DNA from: G963677325 sp963677325
Lineage (GTDB): Bacteria > Bacteroidota > Bacteroidia > Bacteroidales > Prolixibacteraceae
Assembly (NCBI GenBank): GCA_963677325.2
Contig: CAXXGM010000014.1
Span: forward strand, 256,667-320,666
Length of the DNA: 64,000 nucleotides
Reading direction: 5' to 3'
Part shown: positions 23,406-31,308 of the stretch, one piece after another
How the letters are laid out: every line of letters begins with the position of its first letter
Numbering within the stretch: position 1 is the first letter of the stretch
Translations under genes and position numbers: made by a program
The notes under the pieces: model-generated
Told to the model about the DNA's origin: nothing
Databases searched by the model: none
What the model saw: the letters and a program-made list of their open reading frames with translations, nothing else

Positions 23406-24254
23406 TCAATCCATCGAATCACGGAAACCAGAAATAAAATTTCTCGAAACAGGAATTTTAAAATCAATGCCATCGATGAGAAGATAATATCCTTTCGAAT
23501 TTCCTAAAATACTTTTTACTTTTTTTGTATTAACAAACCAACACCTGTGACATTTTCTAAAATCAGGCTCATCACTAAGGTAAATCTCGACATTGGCAAG
23601 TGTCTGCCGAAAAAGCTTCTTTCGAAAGCCCTGATTCTGCTTCAAAAATATTTCAACATAATTTCCCGATGAATGAAAAAGAAACAAATTATCCAATGGT
23701 GCTTTGAATACATCTTTACCATTTTCAGCAATAAGTTCAATTTCCCTGAATTTTTCATGATGCTGCCTTTCCTCTTTGAACCATTGCCTTCCTGAATCAA
23801 TCACACTCACCACTTTATTCTTCAAGGAATGATTGTAATTGATCAGATTAAAGAGAACAAGAGGAAGCAGAGCAAGAGCACCTGTTCTGAAGATAGGCAA
23901 ATCAGTAAAATCAACCTTTCTTACATACCAAACCAATATAAAAATAATGACAAAAAGATTTAAAAAAAGCCATACGTTCCAAATCATCTCTTTTCGAATA
24001 GTCCATTTTTCCGGATTGAATATTGAAGGCAATAGACCTGGAAGAAGTAAGGTATTAGCAAAAAGAGTCATAGCACTTAAAAATCCTGCTGCAAGTACAA
24101 AATATCCATCGTGCTCCGATCTGAGAAAATTTATACCAAATGGTTGGAAATAAAGGACAATCAATACAAATCCCATACTGACCAAACCAATGGTTTTTAC
24201 ATTATGCTTAAAATTATTATTAAACGGATATGATTGATTTAAATTTTCGAACAT
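23406..24254 (-). CDS. Membrane-anchored LytTR-family transcriptional regulator
   Basis: The 282-aa protein has about four transmembrane helices in the first 150 residues (VKTIGLVSMGFVLIVLYFQPFG, YFVLAAGFLSAMTLFANTLLL, IWNVWLFLNLFVIIFILVWYV, GALALLPLVLFNLINY), a short linker, and a C-terminal LytTR DNA-binding domain (about 185-282: LFLFHSSGNYVEIFL, FRQTLANVEIYL, FRKCHRCWFVNTKKV, IPVSRNFISGF). There is no receiver domain or kinase, so it is a one-component membrane regulator of a kind common in Bacteroidota. The signal is unknown. The repeat pair just downstream is a candidate binding site in front of the next gene. Confidence 0.85.
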   Translation of the reverse strand: MFENLNQSYPFNNNFKHNVKTIGLVSMGFVLIVLYFQPFGINFLRSEHDGYFVLAAGFLSAMTLFANTLLLPGLLPSIFNPEKWTIRKEMIWNVWLFLNLFVIIFILVWYVRKVDFTDLPIFRTGALALLPLVLFNLINYNHSLKNKVVSVIDSGRQWFKEERQHHEKFREIELIAENGKDVFKAPLDNLFLFHSSGNYVEIFLKQNQGFRKKLFRQTLANVEIYLSDEPDFRKCHRCWFVNTKKVKSILGNSKGYYLLIDGIDFKIPVSRNFISGFRDSMD

Positions 24255-24496
24255 TCTTCTTTGAATTTCCTGCTAAAATATCTAAAAAACTAAATATTAA
24301 AAACATCCTAAAGATCAGTAATTTTTGAATTCTATTCTATAAAAAACTTCATATAAAATAGATCAATTTAAAAATATTTATTAAATCGGCATAAAAGATC
24401 AACTTTAAAATATTTTCTTATGTTCAAAAAAATAATCCTATGAGTCCATTTTTTTAAAAAAAAGCTTTGTATTAAATAAACACTTAATCTAATTAT

Positions 24497-24530
24497 AAAA
24501 AAAAAGCTCCGAAGAAATCCCTCGAAGCTA
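24497..24530 (-). terminator. Terminator of the tRNA-Asp pair
   Basis: On the minus strand AGCTTCGA (24529-24522) pairs with TCGGAGCT (24512-24505) with one G-U pair, followed by a run of T (24504-24497). It lies directly after the second tRNA. Confidence 0.75.
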
Positions 24531-24533
24531 TTG

Positions 24534-24607
24534 CGGTCTGGACGGGACTCGAACCCGCGACCCCATGCGTGACAGGCATGTATTCTAACCAACTGAACTA
24601 CCAGACC
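24534..24607 (-). tRNA. tRNA-Asp (anticodon GTC), distal copy
   Basis: The minus-strand sequence begins GGTCTGGTAGTTCAGTTGG, has anticodon loop CTGTCAC (GTC) and ends GTCCAGACCG. The acceptor arms GGTCTGG/CCAGACC pair perfectly. It is 74 nt, CCA not encoded. It follows an almost identical copy by 21 bp. Confidence 0.95.
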
Positions 24608-24628
24608 AATATATCTAATCAAAAAGAG

Positions 24629-24702
24629 CGGTCTGGACGGGACTCGAACCCGCGACCCCATGCGTGACAGGCATGTATTCTAACCAACTGAACTACCAAA
24701 CC
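24629..24702 (-). tRNA. tRNA-Asp (anticodon GTC), proximal copy with acceptor wobble pair
   Basis: Same as the copy at 24534-24607 except that the fourth base is T (GGTTTGG), so acceptor pair 4-69 is U-G rather than C-G. It is 74 nt with anticodon GTC. The single change looks like drift after a tandem duplication. Confidence 0.95.
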
Positions 24703-24818
24703 TTTTTGATTCTTTAACAAAAATAAAAAGAACTTACTCTTTGTAAAATGTGGTGCAAAGATACACCATTTTTCGTCTTTACAAATTTATCAAAAATAAT
24801 TCATATAAAAATATTGAG

Positions 24819-25397
24819 CTATTCTGAAGGGAAATTGGCTTTCTGCAATTCATCTGAACGATGATGTCTAAAGAAAGAAAAATGTACACTTCCGTAAACT
24901 CTTAATTCAAAAAAATTCGGATGTGAAGAAAAATCATTTCGTTTACCGTGTTCAAGAATTAAAAATCCTTCTTTTTCAAGAAGATTACCATTGATAATCA
25001 AATCAGGTATTTCGGGTAATCGCTTCAAATCATAAGGTGGATCAGCAAAAATTACATGGAAGTGTTGATTTGTTTTTGCAATATATCTAAAAATATCCTC
25101 ATAGACCGGTTTAACAATATTTTTAAGATTTAACTTTTCTATCACAGAATAAATGAATGCCAAATGTATCCTGTTTGACTCAACACAAACGATTTCAGGA
25201 CAGCCACGCGAGGCGAATTCAAAAGAAATACTTCCTGTACCTGAGAAAAGGTCAAGAACTTTACTTTCTTCGAAATCAATCCGGTTGGTAAGAATATTAA
25301 ACAGGTTTTCCCTTGCGAAATCCGTCGTGGGACGTGCTTTAAAATTTTTCCCCGGAGTAAAAATTCTGCTTTTAAATTTTCCACCTATTACCCTCAT
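24819..25397 (-). CDS. rsmD: 16S rRNA (guanine966-N2)-methyltransferase RsmD
   Basis: The 192-aa protein methylates G966 of 16S rRNA at N2. It begins MRVIGGKFKSRIF, the canonical RsmD start, followed by RPTTDFARENLFNIL near 22, the SAM-binding LDLFSGTGSISFEFASRG near 48 and the catalytic FADPPYD near 117. Length is normal. Its start overlaps the stop of the upstream DUF3822 gene by 4 bp, the usual pairing in Bacteroidota. Confidence 0.95.
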   Translation of the reverse strand: MRVIGGKFKSRIFTPGKNFKARPTTDFARENLFNILTNRIDFEESKVLDLFSGTGSISFEFASRGCPEIVCVESNRIHLAFIYSVIEKLNLKNIVKPVYEDIFRYIAKTNQHFHVIFADPPYDLKRLPEIPDLIINGNLLEKEGFLILEHGKRNDFSSHPNFFELRVYGSVHFSFFRHHRSDELQKANFPSE

Positions 25398-26239
25398 TTG
25401 TAAAGATTTAATAAAGATGAAAAATAATGCTCGGGTAATTGGTTAAAGGTATAGCTGTACTGAAAAGTACTATCCAGCTTCGCAAAGGAGGTTTTTCTGA
25501 TGAATTTTTTTAAAAGATGATAAACGGGTGAAACCTGTGGAAGATGACCATGAATGATCACTTCTGAGTCATCGGAGGGAAGTTTTAGCTGATCAAAAAC
25601 ATAGAGCACGTAATATAAGATATCTCTTTCTGTCTTGAAATTAAAACTATTGCATTGCTGAAGTTCCGATCCTTTGATAACAGCAATTTCAAAATAATCC
25701 CTTAGAAAATTTAAATGAACCTGCTGATGAAAAGGATAGGTGTGATTGTTCTTCAGCCCATTCTCAATTAAAGGGAAAAGATTATGCCGGATAGGAGCTG
25801 TAGGGAGAATCTCAGCAAGGTATTCACTCAGATTCTGAGGCATTGCAAAAAGGCACCAGGCTCCTGCTCTCTGGAAAAAATTTTTCTTAATCAAATATCC
25901 CTTTTCAAGAGAATGATTGAAGTTCAGAAATTCTAATGAATCTTTCTCAGAATAAAATGCGTTTGGAATAAATGTAAAAATACCGGTGGAATAAAGTATT
26001 TCAATACTCATGTAATCGGACCTGATCAACTCCTCTTTTTCAACAATTTCCTTTATTTGTTTTAATAAAAGCCGAGGTCTTTTCAGAAAAAAATTATACC
26101 CGCTCAAGATAATGTACTTACCTTTCAGCAGATCCAAAACAGTAAAGAACAGCCCATCAGGACTGATTTGTACCGATAAATGAAAATTTTTCGTTTGTGT
26201 GCTATCAAAGGTTTTATCAATAAAACAGATATCACGCAT
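25394..26239 (-). CDS. DUF3822 family protein
   Basis: The protein (281 aa from the chosen start) belongs to DUF3822, a Bacteroidota family of unknown function thought to have an actin/hexokinase-type ATPase fold. Recognisable parts are TKNFHLSVQISPDGLFFTVLD at the N-terminus, FHQQVHLNFLRDYFEIAVIKGSELQQCNSF in the middle and the C-terminal SEVIIHGHLPQVSPVYHLLKKFI. I chose the ATG at 26239 (MRDICFIDKTF) since family members start just before this strand; a start 117 bp upstream would overlap the divergent helicase gene and add an unrelated sequence. It is translationally coupled to rsmD. Function unknown. Confidence 0.75.
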   Translation of the reverse strand: MRDICFIDKTFDSTQTKNFHLSVQISPDGLFFTVLDLLKGKYIILSGYNFFLKRPRLLLKQIKEIVEKEELIRSDYMSIEILYSTGIFTFIPNAFYSEKDSLEFLNFNHSLEKGYLIKKNFFQRAGAWCLFAMPQNLSEYLAEILPTAPIRHNLFPLIENGLKNNHTYPFHQQVHLNFLRDYFEIAVIKGSELQQCNSFNFKTERDILYYVLYVFDQLKLPSDDSEVIIHGHLPQVSPVYHLLKKFIRKTSFAKLDSTFQYSYTFNQLPEHYFSSLLNLYK

Positions 26240-26308
26240 TATTGTAATATATTTGTTGAACAGGTTATCTGCAAATTTATAAATATTAATCCATTCCCGG
26301 CAAGAGTA

Positions 26309-27736
26309 ATGATAAACAGCTTCATTTCTGATCTGATCGTACAGAAAATTGGTCATGAACCAACTCCCTCGCAGAAGATATTAGCCAGTCAACTGTCCGA
26401 TTTCATTACCTCTGACAAGGGAAACAGGGCTTTCTTAATAAAGGGATATGCAGGTACCGGAAAAACAACCGCCATTAGTGCCCTGGTAAAGGTTCTCGAA
26501 AGACTTAAAATTAATTCAGTTTTATTGGCTCCCACTGGGAGAGCAACCAAGGTTTTGTCTCAATATGCCGGAAAACCAGCCAGTACAATCCATAAAAAAA
26601 TCTACAGGAAGCAATCAGGGGACTGGTCAGGACGTTTTTCCCTTGACCGGAATCTGTACAGCAATACTGTTTTTATTGTGGATGAAGCATCTATGATATC
26701 CAATACCGCAAAGGATCAGTCAGTATTTGGTACAGGATTTCTACTCTCAGACCTTATTGAATATGTCAATTCAGGGTCGAACTGCAGGCTGGTCATTTCA
26801 GGCGATACCGCTCAACTCCCTCCGGTAGGACTTTCAATCAGTCCTGCTCTGGATGAAGAGGAATTGAAGAGTTTCAATTTAGAGATTATGTCCTGTGAAT
26901 TGACTGATGTGGTTCGCCAAACTGAAGATTCAGGCATTCTGGCCAATGCAACTTATCTCAGAAATCTTCTTTCTCTACAAATTTTTTCCAGGTTTTGGAA
27001 AATCAATGTCAGTTTCCCTGATATTATCAGACTTGGTGGTGAAGATCTTATTGAGGAAATTTCTTCCTGTTATGATCATTTTGGAATCGAAGAAACAATT
27101 ATCATCACTCGCTCCAATAAAAGGGCCAATCAATTCAATGAAGGGATACGGAGATCCATCCTCTACCGTGAAGAGCAAATTTGCCGTGGAGACCTCCTGA
27201 TGGTGGTTAAAAACAATTACTTCTGGTCAAAACAATCAGAAGATTTTGAATTCATTGCCAACGGAGATGTAGCTAAAGTAGAAAGAATAGGAAAATATGA
27301 AGAGAGGTATGGCTTCCATTTTGTAACGGTAACATTGAATTTCATTGATTACAAAAACATTTCAATTGACTGTAAAATCATCCTTGATTCTCTTTTCATA
27401 GACGCTCCGGCCTTAAGCAATGAGGACAATAGAAAATTGTACGAAGCCATTGCGGAGGACTACCCTGAAATCCGGAATAAAAGGCAGCTTTGGGAAAAAA
27501 TAAAGGGGAACGAATATTATAATGCACTCCAGGTGAAATTTTCCTATGCAGTTACCTGTCACAAAGCACAGGGCGGTCAGTGGAAAGCGGCTTTTATTGA
27601 CCACGGTTTCCTGACAGAAGCGATGATTGACCGTGATTTCCTGAGATGGACCTATACGGCTTTCACGAGATCTACTGAAAAACTATATCTTGTAAATTTC
27701 AGTAAGGAATTTTTTGATAAAAAAGAATCCGATTAA
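26309..27736 (+). CDS. RecD-like/Pif1-like superfamily 1 DNA helicase
   Basis: The 475-aa protein (ATG at 26309, MINSFISDLIVQKIGHEPTPSQ) has helicase motif I GYAGTGKTT near residue 46, motif II VDEASMI near 123, the GDTAQLPPVG motif III near 163, and the C-terminal YAVTCHKAQGGQW and YTAFTRSTEKLYLV of the UvrD/RecD C2 domain. An upstream in-frame start at 26180 adds 43 residues without family support and would overlap the divergent gene. Such stand-alone RecD-like ATPases in Bacteroidota are annotated as 5'-3' helicases. No RecB or RecC is nearby. Its stop overlaps the convergent RNase Z gene end by 4 bp. Confidence 0.85.
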   Translation: MINSFISDLIVQKIGHEPTPSQKILASQLSDFITSDKGNRAFLIKGYAGTGKTTAISALVKVLERLKINSVLLAPTGRATKVLSQYAGKPASTIHKKIYRKQSGDWSGRFSLDRNLYSNTVFIVDEASMISNTAKDQSVFGTGFLLSDLIEYVNSGSNCRLVISGDTAQLPPVGLSISPALDEEELKSFNLEIMSCELTDVVRQTEDSGILANATYLRNLLSLQIFSRFWKINVSFPDIIRLGGEDLIEEISSCYDHFGIEETIIITRSNKRANQFNEGIRRSILYREEQICRGDLLMVVKNNYFWSKQSEDFEFIANGDVAKVERIGKYEERYGFHFVTVTLNFIDYKNISIDCKIILDSLFIDAPALSNEDNRKLYEAIAEDYPEIRNKRQLWEKIKGNEYYNALQVKFSYAVTCHKAQGGQWKAAFIDHGFLTEAMIDRDFLRWTYTAFTRSTEKLYLVNFSKEFFDKKESD

Positions 27737-28662
27737 CTATTTGCCTCCCGTACATCAAATTTATCACCATCATTTACAGCATAGGTATTGGGAAAAATTT
27801 CTCTTGCTTCATCAACAAGCACATTAACATTCTTATACCTGCTTGAAAAATGTCCGATTATCAATTTGCCCACATTGGCCTTCAATGCCATTTGAGCTGC
27901 CTGTTTAGCAGTGGAATGATAGGTCTTTTCAGCTAAATCCTCCACTGAATCGCTGAATGTGGCTTCATGGTATAACAAATCTGCTCCTTCGATAACAGGG
28001 ATGATCCTTTCATGCATCACCGTATCAGTGCAGTAAGCAAAGGAACGCGGTTTTTCAGGAGACAGGGTCAATTCACTGTTCGGTATCACTGATCCGTCAG
28101 GAAGGATGAAGTCGTATCCTTTTTTGATTTTAATTCTGTCCAGAAAAGGAATATTCAGCTCCGCAACCTTTTCCTTCCGAAGATGGAGATCATGCGGCTG
28201 TTCCCTGAAAATAAAACCACAGCAAGGTACTCTATGCTTGAGGGGGAACGATTCCACCCTGATTTTTACATCTTCATACACTACGTCATGCCTGCGGAGG
28301 TTTAAAGGATGAAAGGTGATCTTCAGATCCTGATCATTCATGAATTTCATTAATGTGGAAAGGATCACCTGCAAATCAGAATGGGAATAAATATGGAGCT
28401 CACCCTTTTTACTACTCATGCTCATGGTCGAAATCAGACCCGGCAGCCCGAAAATATGATCACCGTGAAGATGAGAGATAAAAATATGATTGATCCTTCC
28501 TATTTTCTTTCCGAATTTCTGCAGCTGAATTTGGGTGCCCTCTCCGCAATCGATGAGGAAGAGCCTTTCATTTAAGGTTACTACCTGTGAGGTAGTAAAG
28601 CGCGAAGGAGAAGGTAAAGCAGAACTGCTGCCCAAAATGGTCACATTAAATGGAAGCATCAT
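27733..28662 (-). CDS. rnz: Ribonuclease Z
   Basis: The 309-aa metallo-beta-lactamase-fold endonuclease trims the 3' end of pre-tRNAs lacking an encoded CCA, consistent with the CCA-less tRNAs in this window. It begins with LGSSSALPSPSRFTTSQVV, contains the zinc motif ISHLHGDHIFGLPGL near 62, FPLKHRVPCCGFIF near 142, YCTDTV near 210 and the C-terminal HSTAKQAAQMA and IIGHFSSRY zinc-binding segments. All expected ligands are present. It lies downstream of the STAS/rpsA unit but is separated from it by a terminator. Confidence 0.95.
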   Translation of the reverse strand: MMLPFNVTILGSSSALPSPSRFTTSQVVTLNERLFLIDCGEGTQIQLQKFGKKIGRINHIFISHLHGDHIFGLPGLISTMSMSSKKGELHIYSHSDLQVILSTLMKFMNDQDLKITFHPLNLRRHDVVYEDVKIRVESFPLKHRVPCCGFIFREQPHDLHLRKEKVAELNIPFLDRIKIKKGYDFILPDGSVIPNSELTLSPEKPRSFAYCTDTVMHERIIPVIEGADLLYHEATFSDSVEDLAEKTYHSTAKQAAQMALKANVGKLIIGHFSSRYKNVNVLVDEAREIFPNTYAVNDGDKFDVREANS

Positions 28663-28692
28663 TCACTTATTCATACATAATGATTCAAATAT

Positions 28693-28724
28693 AAAGAAAA
28701 AAAATCCGGCTTAAGCCGGATTTT
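28693..28724 (-). terminator. Rho-independent terminator after the STAS gene
   Basis: AATCCGGC and GCCGGATT arms (28703-28710, 28715-28722) around TTAA, followed on the minus strand by eight T. The stem overlaps the last codons of the STAS gene. Confidence 0.85.
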
Positions 28725-29085
28725 CATCTCTATTTGATGTTTTTGTTTGCATCAGCATCTTCTTCGCCTCTTCCTGATCGGAAGCAATGGTCAGGATCGT
28801 ATCAAGCATGGCCAGTTTAACAAGTTTCTCAACCCCGGGTGAAAGATTACAGATGATAAAAGTACCTTTTGAATCTTCACATAATCTGTTTCCCACAAGT
28901 ATAGAACTTAAACCTGATGAATCACTGTAAACACAATCCTTAAGATCAAGGATAATCTTATTCTCTCCTTTGTTGACCAGCATCACAAGTTCTGCTTTCA
29001 ACTCCGGAGAAATAAAACTATCAAGTCTTTGATTGGTGACCCGAATATAGGAGTGATTTAATTCTTTTTTAATGACTAAATTCAT
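28711..29085 (-). CDS. STAS-domain anti-sigma factor antagonist-like protein
   Basis: The 124-aa STAS protein has the SpoIIAA-type core: SYIRVTNQRLDSFISPELKAELVMLVNKGENKIILDLKDCVYSDSSGLSSILVGNRLC, with the phosphorylatable Ser in YSDSSGL (near residue 55). STAS proteins of this kind bind anti-sigma kinases, or act in phosphorelays with PP2C phosphatases. No RsbW-type kinase or phosphatase gene is nearby. It is 37 bp after rpsA on the same strand and probably co-transcribed with it, so expression may follow growth rate. Partner unknown. Confidence 0.85.
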   Translation of the reverse strand: MNLVIKKELNHSYIRVTNQRLDSFISPELKAELVMLVNKGENKIILDLKDCVYSDSSGLSSILVGNRLCEDSKGTFIICNLSPGVEKLVKLAMLDTILTIASDQEEAKKMLMQTKTSNRDENPA

Positions 29086-29122
29086 AGATACAATTTAAAC
29101 ATTATTTCATAAAAAATAATCT

Positions 29123-30997
29123 CTAACTGTCTTTTTTCTCCTTTTCTTCCATCTGGGTCCTTAAAGCAGCCAATTCACTGATATCTCCGAGAGTTGTTTT
29201 CTCGATGTTATCTTTCACCGCTTTCATTCCTTTCTGAGTTTGCTTAGCTGAAGCTTTCTTCTTTGCAGTTTCTTCAGATTTCTTAGCATCTTCATAAACT
29301 CTGGAATGAGAAAGAATAATGCGTTTTGCTGATTTTGAAAATTCGATTACTTTGAATTCGAGTTTCTCATCAAGTTTAACGTTTGAACCATCTTCTTTTA
29401 CCAGGTGACGGGGAGTAGCGAAACCTTCAACTCCATAAGGCAGAGCAATCACTGCTCCCTTATCAAAGAGATCGATAACGGTTCCTTCATGAATGGAATC
29501 CACTGTAAAGATGGTTTCAAATACATCCCATGGATTTTCTTCAAGCTGTTTGTGTCCAAGGCTCAAACGACGGTTTTCCTTGTCAATATCAAGCACTTGA
29601 ACCTCAATTTGTGAACCGATAGAGGTAAATTCAGAAGGATGTTTGATCTTCTTGGTCCAGCTCAGATCACTGATATGAATCAAACCGTCTACACCTTCTT
29701 CAATTTCTACAAATACACCGAAATTGGTGAAATTCCTGACGATAGCCGTATGATTGGTACCAATAGCATATTTTGTTTCAATGTTATCCCATGGATCATT
29801 CTTCATCTGTTTGATACCAAGAGACATCTTACGTTCATTGCGGTCAAGGGTCAGAATCGAAGCTTCTACTTCATCACCGACTTTCAGGAAGTCTTGCGCA
29901 GAACGCAAATGCTGTGACCAACTCATTTCGGAAACGTGGATCAGACCTTCTACTCCGGGAGCAATTTCAATGAATGCACCGTAATCAGCCATGACAACCA
30001 CTTTACCCTTAACAACATCGCCAACCTTCAGGTCTTGATTCAGGTTATCCCATGGATGAGGTGACAATTGTTTCAGACCTAAAGCAATACGTTTCTTATC
30101 ATCATCGAAGTCAAGAATAACAACATTGATCTTCTGATCGAGCTGTACAATTTCATTCGGATGAGCGACGCGGCCCCAGCTCAAATCGGTAATGTGAATC
30201 AAACCATCCACACCGCCAAGATCAATGAACACTCCGTAAGAAGTTATGTTCTTAACAGTTCCTTCGAGAACCTGACCCTTTTCAAGTTTGGAGATGATCT
30301 CCTTCTTCTGTTGTTCAAGTTCTGCTTCAATAAGGGCTTTATGTGATACAACGACATTGCGGAATTCATGATTAATCTTAACCACCTTGAATTCCATGGT
30401 TTTGTTCACATAAATATCGTAGTCACGAATTGGTTTAACATCAATTTGTGAACCAGGCAGGAATGCTTCGATGCCAAATACATCGACAATCATACCACCT
30501 TTGGTGCGGCATTTGATAAAGCCGGTAATAATTTCATCATTTTCAAGGGCAGCGTTCACACGATCCCAACTGCGCATTGAGCGAGCCTTTTTGTGAGATA
30601 AAGTTAACTGACCTTTTTTATCTTCAAGTGTTTCGACATAAACTTCCACTTTATCTCCGACTTTCAGATTTGGATTGTAGCGGAATTCATTAACCGATAC
30701 AATACCGTCTGATTTATAGCCGATGTCAACAACAACTTCTCTTTTGTTCATCGAAATAACTCGCCCGTCAACGACTTCCTTCTCCTGTAAAATAGAAAGA
30801 GTATTGTCGTACAGATCCATCATTTCCTGCTTGCTGGCAGCGGTGTTGGTTGTTTTGGAGCCTTCGAAGGCATCCCAGTCAAAGTCTTCTTCAGGCTTTG
30901 TTGTAGTTTCTTTCAGGTTTTTAATACCCGGGGTGGGCACTGTCTCAGTAGTTTGTTCTACTGATTCATTGATAGAATTCTCATTAATTTCACTCAT
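29123..30997 (-). CDS. rpsA: 30S ribosomal protein S1
   Basis: The 624-aa protein contains six S1 RNA-binding domains, starting near residues 75, 160, 245, 330, 418 and 505; for example VVDGRVISMNKREVVVDIGYKSDGIV, GTVKNITSYGVFIDLGGVDGLIHITDLSW and GKVVVMADYGAFIEIAPGVEGLIHVSEMSW. An acidic N-terminal extension (about 55 residues, Thr/Glu-rich) and a Lys/Ala-rich C-terminal tail frame them, as in other Bacteroidota. S1 helps mRNA bind the 30S subunit, notable in a phylum that makes little use of Shine-Dalgarno sequences. A TACTTTTG -7 box lies 52 bp upstream. Confidence 0.95.
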   Translation of the reverse strand: MSEINENSINESVEQTTETVPTPGIKNLKETTTKPEEDFDWDAFEGSKTTNTAASKQEMMDLYDNTLSILQEKEVVDGRVISMNKREVVVDIGYKSDGIVSVNEFRYNPNLKVGDKVEVYVETLEDKKGQLTLSHKKARSMRSWDRVNAALENDEIITGFIKCRTKGGMIVDVFGIEAFLPGSQIDVKPIRDYDIYVNKTMEFKVVKINHEFRNVVVSHKALIEAELEQQKKEIISKLEKGQVLEGTVKNITSYGVFIDLGGVDGLIHITDLSWGRVAHPNEIVQLDQKINVVILDFDDDKKRIALGLKQLSPHPWDNLNQDLKVGDVVKGKVVVMADYGAFIEIAPGVEGLIHVSEMSWSQHLRSAQDFLKVGDEVEASILTLDRNERKMSLGIKQMKNDPWDNIETKYAIGTNHTAIVRNFTNFGVFVEIEEGVDGLIHISDLSWTKKIKHPSEFTSIGSQIEVQVLDIDKENRRLSLGHKQLEENPWDVFETIFTVDSIHEGTVIDLFDKGAVIALPYGVEGFATPRHLVKEDGSNVKLDEKLEFKVIEFSKSAKRIILSHSRVYEDAKKSEETAKKKASAKQTQKGMKAVKDNIEKTTLGDISELAALRTQMEEKEKKDS

Positions 30998-31048
30998 GCA
31001 GAAAAATTCTTAAATACTAATAAATTAGACATTATTTTAATTGTGGGG

Positions 31049-31056
31049 CAAAAGTA
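31049..31056 (-). promoter_or_regulatory. Bacteroidota -7 promoter box for rpsA
   Basis: On the minus strand this is TACTTTTG, a perfect match to TAnnTTTG, 52 bp before the rpsA start. A TTTTG lies further upstream, but 23 bp away, slightly more than the usual 19-21. Confidence 0.55.
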
Positions 31057-31173
31057 ATTATTAATTCTCGAAATTGAACCAAAATTTATTTTTTTTTACC
31101 ACAAAAGGGTCCTTTTTTATACTAATTATCATCTTTTTAGACTCTGATTTCATTTTTGGAGAAAAGAGTCAAA

Positions 31174-31204
31174 TTGAAAAATAGGAAAAACTGAACTATC
31201 TTTG
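31174..31204 (+). promoter_or_regulatory. Bacteroidota-type promoter for the phosphosugar mutase gene
   Basis: TTG at 31174-31176 and TATCTTTG at 31197-31204 are separated by 20 bp, the consensus arrangement. The start codon is about 100 bp downstream. Confidence 0.6.
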
Positions 31205-31308
31205 AATTAAATTTCAGAAGCCGTCCCGGGTTTACCTTCCGGAGCTGAAAAATGAAGGCATAAATCAGTAACTGAAACAATCGTAAGAAACAAAATTAAT
31301 GATTTAAG

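Noticed and set aside
24368..24661. Minus-strand open frame over the tRNA-Asp genes
   Set aside because: It reads through tRNA sequence and a terminator; not a gene.
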